DNA of 5,279 nt from contig CADBTE010000060.1 of assembly GCA_902797455.1 (NCBI GenBank), positions 1-5,279 of the forward strand, given 5' to 3'. The notes below the pieces were generated by a model. It did not search any database. It was not told the DNA's origin and worked only from the letters and a program-made list of their open reading frames with translations. Below, in pieces: positions 1 through 5,279 of this stretch. The first letter of the stretch is position 1. Each line of letters begins with the position of its first letter. This DNA comes from an uncultured Planctomycetota bacterium. GTDB lineage: Bacteria; Planctomycetota; Planctomycetia; Pirellulales; Thermoguttaceae. Both the position numbers and the translations under genes were made by a program.

Positions 1-36
1 CCGGTTCGCGCCGCCGGGGGAACGGATAAGAAGTTA

Positions 37-111
37 TGGGCAGTACGGGACTCGAACCTGTGACCTTCTGGGTGTAAACCAGATGCTCTAACCAAACTGA
101 GCTAACTGCCC
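37..111 (-). tRNA. tRNA-Val, anticodon UAC
   Basis: Read on the minus strand, a 75-nt cloverleaf folds cleanly. It has a 7-bp acceptor stem (GGGCAGT with ACTGCCC), U8-A9, a 4-bp D stem (GCTC with GAGC), a D loop containing GG, and an anticodon stem TCTGG/CCAGA closing the loop TTTACAC. The bases at positions 34-36 are TAC, which decodes valine GUA and, by wobble, other GUN codons. The variable loop is AGGTC, the T loop is TTCGAGT and the discriminator is A. The CCA end is not encoded, since the DNA continues TAA. One oddity is an A-C mismatch in the middle of the T stem (ACAGG against CCCGT). The gene is divergent from fusA and has its own promoter-like sequence upstream. Confidence 0.95.
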
Positions 112-137
112 CCGTTATTCCTTAAGGCATCAGCGGC

Positions 138-165
138 ATTTTACCCTCTGAGGGGACTTGTTCAA
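138..165 (-). promoter_or_regulatory. sigma70-like promoter for tRNA-Val
   Basis: On the minus strand a -35 like TTGAAC (165 to 160) is followed after 16 bases by a -10 like TAAAAT (143 to 138). Transcription would start around 131, about 20 bases before the mature tRNA 5' end, which is a normal short leader for a tRNA gene. The match is to the general consensus only. The same 16-base spacing occurs in the promoters proposed for fusA and tRNA-Ser in this window. Confidence 0.55.
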
Positions 166-172
166 AGTCCCC
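152..172. repeat. inverted repeat over the tRNA-Val -35 region
   Basis: A perfect 8-bp dyad, GGGGACTT (152-159) and AAGTCCCC (165-172), is separated by a 5-base loop. No T-run follows on either strand, so it does not look like an intrinsic terminator. It covers the proposed -35 of the tRNA-Val promoter and lies about 30 bases upstream of the fusA -35, a position suited to an operator. No regulator can be named from the sequence. Confidence 0.4.
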
Positions 173-203
173 CTCACGGGGGCGGCGCGGCGCTTAACGC
201 CCC

Positions 204-231
204 TTGTCAAAACATGTTATCCGGCAATAAT
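204..231 (+). promoter_or_regulatory. sigma70-like promoter for fusA
   Basis: TTGTCA (204-209, 5 of 6 consensus bases) is separated by 16 bases from AATAAT (226-231, 5 of 6). A start near 238 would give a leader of about 93 bases before the fusA ATG. That leader is strongly pyrimidine-rich from about 271 to 308, and I see no clear riboswitch or terminator in it. The rest of the 112-331 intergenic region holds only the divergent tRNA-Val promoter and the dyad listed separately. Confidence 0.55.
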
Positions 232-331
232 GAACCTTTACGCCGCCGGTTTTTAGGAAGAATAAGTAAACTTTCCCTCCCCCATCCGCTCCGGCCCGGC
301 CTCCCCTTCGAACCCTACCGGTAAACGCGAT

Positions 332-2659
332 ATGACGGATCTGACACATCGTCGAAATATTGGTATTTCGGCCCACATCGACTCCGGAAAGACCACCCTT
401 TCCGAGCGTATCCTCTTCTACACGGGGAAGTCGCACAGAATTGGGGAGGTCCACGACGGTGAGGCGACGATGGACAGTATGGAACTGGAGCAGGAACGCG
501 GCATTACCATCGCCAGCGCCGCGACCAACGTCACCTGGGGAGAGACCTCGATCAACCTGATCGATACCCCGGGCCACGTCGATTTTACCGTCGAGGTGGA
601 ACGGGCGCTGCGGGTGCTCGACGGCGCTGTTTTGGTTCTTTGTTCGGTCGCCGGCGTCCAGGCGCAGTCGATCACGATCGACCGGCAGATGAAGCGCTAC
701 GCCGTTCCGCGCCTGGCGCTGATCAATAAGATGGACCGCGTCGGCGCCAATCCCGAGCGGGTGGTCAAGCAGCTGAAAGAAAAGCTCGACTGCGACGCGG
801 TTTTAATGCAGCTGCCGATCGGTGTGGAGGATCGGTTCCGGGGGGTGATCGACCTGGTGAAGGGGGAAGCGGTCTATTTTGACGGCTCCCAGGGGGAGAT
901 CGTCCGCCGCGAGCCGGTTCCCGAAGAATATCGCCGGCAGTATCAAGACGCCCGCCGCTTTTTGCTCGAAGCGCTGTCGATGTACAGTGACGAACTTCTC
1001 GAAATGCTTTTGGGAGACAGGGACGTTCCCGAGGAATTGATCCATCGGGTCGTTAAGTCGGCAACCCTTTCGCGCCAGCTGACCCCTGTCTTTCTGGCGT
1101 CGGCGTACCGGAACAAAGGGGTGCAGCCGCTTCTCGACGCCGTGGTTCGCTACCTTCCCTCGCCGCTGGACCGCGAAGCGTGGGCCTATGTGAGAACCAA
1201 GGAGGAAACGCCCAAAGAGGAAGAAACCGGTGCCGAAGGGGCCGAAGAAAAGCAGGCCGTCGGCGCCGAAGGGGCCGGTGATGAAGCGGCCGCGCCCGCC
1301 GAAGGCGGGACCGCCGAGCGGGCCGGCTCGCAGAAAAACGGCGAGGAGAAAGCCGCGGAGGAGGGTTCCGCCGAGCGGGCCGGCGCCGATGAGAACACCG
1401 CCGGGGGACAGGATGATTCCGATTCCCCGACACCGCTGGCCGGAATGCGCCGCGTCGCCCTCAAGCCCGATCCGGAGGAAAGGCCGGTGGCGATGGCTTT
1501 CAAGCTGGTCGAGGATCCGTACGGAACACTCACCTTCCTGCGTGTCTATCAGGGGACAATCAAAAACGGCTCGTTCTACTACAATCAGCGCACGGGGAAG
1601 AAAGAGCGCATCAGCCGCCTGTTCCGCATGCACGCCGAGCAGCGGGTCGAACTCGACAAAGGGGAGGCGGGGGATATCGTCGCGGCGATCGGCTTAGACG
1701 GCGCCGGCGGCGATACCTACGCCGATGAACCGAACTGCTGCGCGCTGGAGTCGATCTTCGTCCCCGAGCCGGTGATTCGAATCGCTATTCGGCCGAAGCG
1801 GACCGAAGACCTCGACCGTCTGGCCAAGGCGCTGCGCCGGTTCCGCAAAGAGGACCCGACCCTCTCGGTGGTGACCGACCCCGAAAGCGGCGAGACCCTG
1901 TTGGCCGGTATGGGGGAGCTTCACCTCGATATCTACCTGGAGCGAATCCGCCGCGAGTACAAGGTCGAGGTCGAGTCGGGCGCCCCGAGTGTCAGCTACC
2001 GCGAGGCGCCGACCGAGGCGGTCGTGTTTGATACAAAGCACAAAAAACAGTCGGGCGGCAGCGGTCAGTTCGCCCATATCCGCGGCGAGATGTCGCCGAT
2101 TCCCGAAGACGAGGTCGGGGAAGAGGCGTTCGAGTTCATCGAGAAGATCGTCGGCGGCGTGATCCCCGCCGGGTATATTCCCGCCATCGAGAAGGGGTTC
2201 CGCTCGTCGCTGCAAAAAGGGCCGGTCGCCGGTTTCCCGATCGTCAACCTGCGGATCCTGATCAACGACGGTTCCTACCACGAGGTCGACTCCAGCGACC
2301 TGGCCTTCCGCATCTGCGCCCAGACGGCTTTGCGCGAGAATTTCCCGAGGACCAAACCGGTCATTCTCGAGCCGGTGATGAAGATCGAAATCGAGTGCCC
2401 CAGCACGTTCCAGGGGAACGTGATCGGCGATTTAAACCGCCGCCGGGGGCTGATCAATATCACCGAGACCCTTGGGCCGACCTGCCGCGTCGAGGGAGAG
2501 ATCCCGCTGGCCGAGACGTTCGGCTATATGACGGCGCTTCGCAGCATGACGCAGGGGCAGGGGACCTTCTCGATGGAGTTCCTCAAGTACAAGCGGGTTC
2601 CCACCTCGATTCAAGAGACGATCATCAAGCAGCGCAAAGAGGCCCAATCGGGCAATTGA
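332..2659 (+). CDS. fusA: elongation factor G, mitochondrial EF-G1/spdEFG1-like type, with acidic insert
   Basis: This is a ribosomal translocase GTPase that moves tRNAs and mRNA after peptide-bond formation. All GTPase motifs are visible: G1 AHIDSGKTT (residues 14-22), G2 RGITI (56-60), G3 DTPGH (78-82, with the catalytic His82), G4 NKMD (132-135) and G5 around SAYRNKG (257-263). Domain II begins near 380 (VAMAFKL), domain III near 478 and domain IV near 551. The domain IV tip motif GSYHEVDSS (647-655) includes the His equivalent to E. coli His583, and domain V begins near 675. IDSGKTT, MDSMELEQERGITI and the RALRVLDGAVLVLC segment match mitochondrial EF-G1 and its spirochaete/planctomycete/delta-proteobacterial relatives better than E. 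coli EF-G. At 775 aa it exceeds the usual roughly 700 because of a low-complexity Ala/Glu/Gly insert at about 296-366, between the G domain and domain II. The ATG is chosen because RRNIGISAH follows directly as in homologues; no Shine-Dalgarno sequence precedes it. The gene is not in a str operon here and runs convergently into hydE. Confidence 0.96.
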   Translation: MTDLTHRRNIGISAHIDSGKTTLSERILFYTGKSHRIGEVHDGEATMDSMELEQERGITIASAATNVTWGETSINLIDTPGHVDFTVEVERALRVLDGAVLVLCSVAGVQAQSITIDRQMKRYAVPRLALINKMDRVGANPERVVKQLKEKLDCDAVLMQLPIGVEDRFRGVIDLVKGEAVYFDGSQGEIVRREPVPEEYRRQYQDARRFLLEALSMYSDELLEMLLGDRDVPEELIHRVVKSATLSRQLTPVFLASAYRNKGVQPLLDAVVRYLPSPLDREAWAYVRTKEETPKEEETGAEGAEEKQAVGAEGAGDEAAAPAEGGTAERAGSQKNGEEKAAEEGSAERAGADENTAGGQDDSDSPTPLAGMRRVALKPDPEERPVAMAFKLVEDPYGTLTFLRVYQGTIKNGSFYYNQRTGKKERISRLFRMHAEQRVELDKGEAGDIVAAIGLDGAGGDTYADEPNCCALESIFVPEPVIRIAIRPKRTEDLDRLAKALRRFRKEDPTLSVVTDPESGETLLAGMGELHLDIYLERIRREYKVEVESGAPSVSYREAPTEAVVFDTKHKKQSGGSGQFAHIRGEMSPIPEDEVGEEAFEFIEKIVGGVIPAGYIPAIEKGFRSSLQKGPVAGFPIVNLRILINDGSYHEVDSSDLAFRICAQTALRENFPRTKPVILEPVMKIEIECPSTFQGNVIGDLNRRRGLINITETLGPTCRVEGEIPLAETFGYMTALRSMTQGQGTFSMEFLKYKRVPTSIQETIIKQRKEAQSGN
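1232..1384 (+). repeat. in-frame direct repeats inside the EF-G insert
   Basis: Two short direct-repeat pairs lie in the segment coding for the low-complexity insert. GCCGAAGGGGCCG occurs at 1232-1244 and 1265-1277, 33 bases apart. A 17-base repeat beginning CCGCCGAGCGGG occurs at 1311-1327 and 1368-1384, 57 bases apart. Both spacings are multiples of three, so the repeats keep the reading frame and give repeated GAEGA and AERAG peptides. This pattern suggests that the insert grew by duplication or slippage. Confidence 0.7.
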
Positions 2660-2667
2660 CCGCTTTT

Positions 2668-3795
2668 TTAGGCCCGGTCAGATTCCGGAATCAGCCCCGC
2701 GTCACGGATTTGCCTGATCGCCGCGGCGTGGGTCTGGTCGGGGGTTTCGAGCGTCGCCGCCTTGTTTGGATAAATCTCGTAGAGCGCGCGGTATTTGGTG
2801 GGGGTCAGGTTCGGCATCACGACGTTGGCTCCGCTGCGCAGCCCCATCGCGCGGCCGTGTTGGCCGTCGAGCGTGGCGATGGCGGTGGTGCTGGGGATAT
2901 TCGCCCCGGGGAGCAGCAGCCGGGTCAGCGCGATCATCGCAAAGGCCATCTCGTTGGAGGGAACCACCTGGCGGTCGGCTTCCGGATAACGCCAGCCGGC
3001 CTGCCGCAGCAGCGCCGCGCGGCGGGGGTCGTCTTGAGGCAGAGCCAGCGCCTCGGCCGCCTTTCCCAGCGGGGTATCGCTGTGGGGAAGGTAGGGGCCG
3101 CTTCCCACCATATCGAGCCGCAGTTCGCTAAAGAGCATTAAATCGCGGGCCAAATCCTCGGTGGTCTGGCCCGGTATGCCGATCATCACGCCGCTGCCGA
3201 TCTGGTACCCCATCTGCCGAAGGCGGCCGAGCATCGCGACCCGGTCGGTCGTCTTGGCGACTCCGCCGTCGCCGCCGCCGCTGGGGTGAATCGCCTCGAA
3301 CAGCCGCCGGTTCGATGTCTCCAGCCGCATGAGGTATCGGTCGGCGCCGGCTTCCTTCCAGCGGAGGAAAGCGCTGTCGGGCCGCTCGCCGAGGGAGAGC
3401 GTCACGATCAACGAAAACTTCTGTTTGATCGCCGCGATGATCTCGGCGATCGTCTCGTCCGAAAGCCCCGCGTCCTCGCCGGCCTGAAGAACGACCGTAC
3501 CGTAGCCGAAGCGCTTGGCCAAAGAAGCGGCCTGGAGGACCTCGTCGATCGTCATTCGATAGCGGGCGATACCGCGGCGCCCGGCGCGCACCCCGCAGTA
3601 AAGGCAGTTGCGCCGGCAGTGGTTCGACAGCTCGATAAGACCGCGCAGATAGACGACGTCGCCGACACGCTCCCGGCGCAGCGCGTCGGCCCGCCGGCGA
3701 AGACGCTCGAGACGGTCGCCGGACGGTTCGGTTAAGTGGGCAAGGATTTCGTCGTAAGAAAGCACAGCGCTGTTGCCTCGAAAGGGGTTGAACAT
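2668..3795 (-). CDS. hydE: [FeFe] hydrogenase H-cluster radical SAM maturase HydE
   Basis: HydE is a cytoplasmic radical SAM enzyme that works with HydG and HydF to build the diiron subcluster of [FeFe] hydrogenase. It processes the Fe-CO-CN-cysteine synthon made by HydG. The radical SAM motif CRRNCLYC puts the three cluster ligands at Cys60, Cys64 and Cys67, which are the protein's only cysteines. It therefore lacks the optional second cluster site known in Thermotoga HydE. Other family-matching blocks are RYRM (78-81), LQAGED (103-108), TLSLGE (132-137), GADRY (150-154), GIPGQT (206-211), GPYLPHSDTPL (233-243), NIPSTTA (299-305) and GANVVMPNLTP (322-332). The frame stays open to an ATG at 3837, but that start lies inside a terminator hairpin, so I use the ATG at 3795 (375 aa). 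A GTG at 3765 preceded by GAGG fits the family N-terminus (LSYDEIL) equally well. The stop codon lies 8 bases from the fusA stop. HydF, HydG and a hydrogenase are absent from the window. Confidence 0.93.
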   Translation of the reverse strand: MFNPFRGNSAVLSYDEILAHLTEPSGDRLERLRRRADALRRERVGDVVYLRGLIELSNHCRRNCLYCGVRAGRRGIARYRMTIDEVLQAASLAKRFGYGTVVLQAGEDAGLSDETIAEIIAAIKQKFSLIVTLSLGERPDSAFLRWKEAGADRYLMRLETSNRRLFEAIHPSGGGDGGVAKTTDRVAMLGRLRQMGYQIGSGVMIGIPGQTTEDLARDLMLFSELRLDMVGSGPYLPHSDTPLGKAAEALALPQDDPRRAALLRQAGWRYPEADRQVVPSNEMAFAMIALTRLLLPGANIPSTTAIATLDGQHGRAMGLRSGANVVMPNLTPTKYRALYEIYPNKAATLETPDQTHAAAIRQIRDAGLIPESDRA

Positions 3796-3807
3796 AGATA
3801 CGGGCGC

Positions 3808-3848
3808 AAAAAAAGCCGCAGGAACCTTGACGGGCACGCTGCGGCTTT
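3808..3848 (-). terminator. intrinsic terminator after tRNA-Ser, in the hydE leader
   Basis: Read on the minus strand, a perfect 10-bp stem (AAAGCCGCAG with CTGCGGCTTT) with a 17-base loop runs directly into a run of seven T (3814 to 3808). This is the classic layout of a Rho-independent terminator. It lies 38 bases beyond the tRNA-Ser 3' end and 12 bases before the hydE ATG at 3795. It most simply ends the tRNA-Ser transcript, and it would also block or attenuate any transcript entering hydE from upstream. On the plus strand the T-run is interrupted, so terminator activity there would be weak. Confidence 0.8.
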
Positions 3849-3886
3849 GTTCGAGTTTTGTGACTTACGAAATAAACTCACGTAAG

Positions 3887-3969
3887 CGGAGGACAAGGGA
3901 CTCGAACCCTCAACCGGCAAGCCGGCGCCTGATTTCGAGTCAGGTTGCTAACCAATTCGCGTATCCTCC
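3887..3969 (-). tRNA. tRNA-Ser, anticodon CGA
   Basis: An 83-nt class II tRNA lies on the minus strand. The acceptor stem is GGAGGAT with GTCCTCC and the discriminator is G, as expected for serine. The anticodon stem CCTGA/TCAGG closes the loop CTCGAAA, giving anticodon CGA for UCG. A long 16-base variable arm with a CCGG/CCGG stem is diagnostic of the class. The T stem GAGGG/CCCTT encloses TTCGAGT. CCA is not encoded. The D arm is poor: position 8 is A instead of the near-universal U, and only two GC pairs form, in a shifted register. It has its own promoter upstream and an intrinsic terminator downstream, so it looks like a single-gene unit. Confidence 0.88.
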
Positions 3970-3984
3970 CTAAGGGTACGGCCC

Positions 3985-4012
3985 ATTATATCTAACGCGG
4001 AGGTTTTTGCAA
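3985..4012 (-). promoter_or_regulatory. sigma70-like promoter for tRNA-Ser
   Basis: On the minus strand TTGCAA (4012 to 4007, 4 of 6 consensus bases) is followed after 16 bases by a perfect TATAAT (3990 to 3985). Initiation near 3978 would leave a leader of roughly 10 bases before the tRNA 5' end. The -35 lies inside the last codons of the upstream exported-protein gene and the -10 starts two bases beyond its stop codon, so the promoter overlaps the end of that gene. Confidence 0.65.
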
Positions 4013-5275
4013 ACCCCCCGGAGGGCCGTTGGGGTGGTATTTTTGATTGAACGGGGCGGGGTCGAACTCGTCGCGCAGCTGGGCGGCGGGAAGGTATCCC
4101 GCCCGCCGCGCCGCCTCGGCGTCGTCGTTCGGGTCGATCGGCCGATTGGCGCGGGTTTCCGCCAGCTCGATGTTGGCGGAAAGCCCGCCGGCATCGCGGG
4201 AGCCGGAGGTCTGGATATAGGCCGCCGGCACCCCTTCCGAACCCCCCTCCCGCGCCGTGTATCGTCTGGGGCGGTTCGGGTCGGGGGTATAATCGCGCAT
4301 CTTGCCCGAGAGCGACCGGAGCCAGTCGGTGAAGGTCTGATAGTCGCGCAGCGACTGTTCATCCTCGCCGAACGGCCAGACTCGTTCCCCGTCGATTCCG
4401 ACGATTTCGGGGTGATGGAGGATTGGGCTGCTCTGTGGATTGCGGCACGAGACGAAATCGAGGACCGACTCGAGATTACGCAGCCGGACCAGGTGAAAAT
4501 CACGCGCGCCGCGGGGGTCTTCCAGCGTGAACGCCGAGTCGCATCCGTCGCCGTGGCAGTCGCTCGCCGAGCAGCGGGCCAGCAGCACCGGCTCGACTTT
4601 GCGGGTGTACCGTTCCTGCACGGCGAAGGGGATCTTTTTGGCGAAAGCCGACAGCCGCGCCTTCTCGGTGTCCTGTTTGGGGAGCAGGCCGGTGGAGGCC
4701 AGCGAGGTATCGGACGGTCCGCTTTCGGCCGCCTCCGCGGTGCGAAGGGCCGCCTGGTTTTTGATCCGCTCGACATACTCCATCTTCCCGATATGCTCCA
4801 GCAGCGCGCTTTTGCGCACCGGGTCGGTCGTGGCGTCGGCCGCCGCCTTGAGATAGGAAATCGCCTCGGCGGAGAGCTGGTTTCGTCCGGCCCAGTCGGC
4901 CAGGCGCAGGAGGGAGCCGATATCGCCGGCCGGCAGCTGGCGCAGCTGGTACTCGAACAGCTCCTCGCGCGAGAAGCCGACAAACAGGACATCGAGCTTC
5001 GAGATGGTCAGCCCCCCGCTGTCGTTGGGGGAGCGAAGAAAGACGGTCTCCCCCCGGTCTTCGGGTATCCCCTCTTGAATCAGTCCGGTGCGGGTCAGGA
5101 AGAAGCGGATTTCGCTCTTATCCGTCGCGGCGCCGTTTTGTGCCCCGGCGCGCGGGGAAACAGGGAAAAGCGAAAGCGCGGCGAAGAGAATCGCCCAAAG
5201 ACAGAAGAAGACCCGCGCCCCGGCTTTTCGGCCGGTCGTTCGGCGGGCTTCGCTGTTTCGGACGGTCAGGGACAT
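3992..5275 (-). CDS. exported protein with C-x4-C-H motif, uncharacterised planctomycete-type
   Basis: I do not recognise a named function. The N-terminus is a Sec-type signal peptide: a basic stretch (residues 6-21), a hydrophobic core (about 22-39) and a likely cleavage after AGA at 45, so the mature protein would be outside the cytoplasm. Residues 55-105 form a beta-rich segment. Residues 116-148 (DIGSLLRLADWAGRNQ...) read as a single helical, TPR-like repeat of a kind I recall from planctomycete exported proteins. Residues 228-320 hold the distinctive part: Cys235-x4-Cys240-His241, a further Cys245 and Cys277, the RNLESVL and SPILHHP blocks, and a closing TFTDWLRSL helix. This resembles planctomycete proteins with a CHG motif that look like variant c-type cytochromes. 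Heme binding is unproven, and paired disulfides are an alternative. The tail is polar and Pro/Arg-rich, with DEFDPAPFNQKYHP at about 402-415. The ATG lies 4 bases from the window edge, so a start further upstream cannot be excluded. The stop lies 22 bases before tRNA-Ser. Confidence 0.82.
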   Translation of the reverse strand: MSLTVRNSEARRTTGRKAGARVFFCLWAILFAALSLFPVSPRAGAQNGAATDKSEIRFFLTRTGLIQEGIPEDRGETVFLRSPNDSGGLTISKLDVLFVGFSREELFEYQLRQLPAGDIGSLLRLADWAGRNQLSAEAISYLKAAADATTDPVRKSALLEHIGKMEYVERIKNQAALRTAEAAESGPSDTSLASTGLLPKQDTEKARLSAFAKKIPFAVQERYTRKVEPVLLARCSASDCHGDGCDSAFTLEDPRGARDFHLVRLRNLESVLDFVSCRNPQSSPILHHPEIVGIDGERVWPFGEDEQSLRDYQTFTDWLRSLSGKMRDYTPDPNRPRRYTAREGGSEGVPAAYIQTSGSRDAGGLSANIELAETRANRPIDPNDDAEAARRAGYLPAAQLRDEFDPAPFNQKYHPNGPPGGLQKPPR

Positions 5276-5279
5276 AGCG

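Noticed and set aside
1..36. Imperfect hairpin (CCGGTTC with GAACGG) downstream of tRNA-Val, considered as its terminator
   Set aside because: The pairing needs a bulge, the T-run is missing, and the window edge cuts the context.
803..1633. Long minus-strand open frame (276 codons) opposite fusA, and similar frames of 60-195 codons elsewhere inside fusA
   Set aside because: They lie wholly antisense to, or out of frame within, a highly conserved EF-G gene. Their translations are compositionally biased with no recognisable motif, as expected of shadow frames in GC-rich DNA.
2657..2680. Inverted repeat TGACCG/CGGTCA across the convergent fusA and hydE stop codons, considered as a shared terminator
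   Set aside because: The stem is only 6 bp, the loop is 12 bases, the T-run lies in the loop instead of after the stem, and no T-tract follows on either strand.
2395..3141. Plus-strand 248-codon frame spanning the fusA end and antisense to hydE
   Set aside because: It crosses two confidently assigned genes and has no conserved motif, so it is a shadow frame.
3796..3837. ATG at 3837 as the hydE start, giving 389 residues
   Set aside because: The first 14 residues have no counterpart in the HydE family as I recall it, and the codons lie within the intrinsic terminator stem-loop; a start at 3795 or 3765 fits better.
3773..3973. Plus-strand 66-codon frame containing TRDSNPQPASRR
   Set aside because: The peptide is translated from the antisense of the tRNA-Ser gene, a well-known source of false short proteins.
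3970..4992. Minus-strand 340-codon frame overlapping the exported protein in another frame
   Set aside because: It is very rich in Arg, Ser and Pro, lacks any domain, and overlaps the frame that has a clear signal peptide and family motifs. It is a GC-driven shadow.

Overview
The window looks like chromosomal DNA of a GC-rich bacterium, most probably a member of the Planctomycetota. Three signs support this. The elongation factor G is of the type shared by mitochondria, spirochaetes, planctomycetes and some delta-proteobacteria. The large secreted protein has the unusual C-x4-C-H motif and the C-terminal D-E-F-D-P-x-x-F-N signature that I associate with uncharacterised planctomycete exported proteins. 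Neither complete gene with a visible 5' region has an obvious Shine-Dalgarno sequence before its ATG, which is common in that phylum. The HydE gene implies a capacity to build [FeFe] hydrogenase, and therefore an anaerobic or facultative fermentative lifestyle. The phylum call is an inference; no rRNA or search result backs it.

Layout from left to right: a tRNA-Val(UAC) on the minus strand; a 220-base divergent intergenic region holding one sigma70-like promoter for the tRNA (minus) and one for fusA (plus), plus a dyad between them; fusA on the plus strand (775 aa, with an Ala/Glu/Gly-rich insert of about 70 residues after the GTPase domain); hydE on the minus strand, convergent with fusA and only 8 bases from it; a strong minus-strand intrinsic terminator in the hydE leader; a tRNA-Ser(CGA) on the minus strand; its promoter, nested in the last codons of the next gene; and a 427-aa exported protein on the minus strand that reaches the right edge.

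Functionally this is a mixed neighbourhood, not an obvious operon. Translation parts (two tRNAs and EF-G) sit beside a hydrogenase maturase and an exported possible cytochrome-like protein. The tRNA-Ser appears to be an independent unit with its own promoter and terminator. hydE has no recognisable promoter between that terminator and its start, so it may depend on read-through or on a promoter I cannot recognise. The two HydE partners (HydF, HydG) and a hydrogenase are not in the window. I see no mobile element, CRISPR array or defence system, and nothing that amounts to a new multi-gene system. The points worth a second look are the EF-G insert, the C-x4-C-H secreted protein, the terminator in front of hydE and the poor D-arm of the tRNA-Ser.
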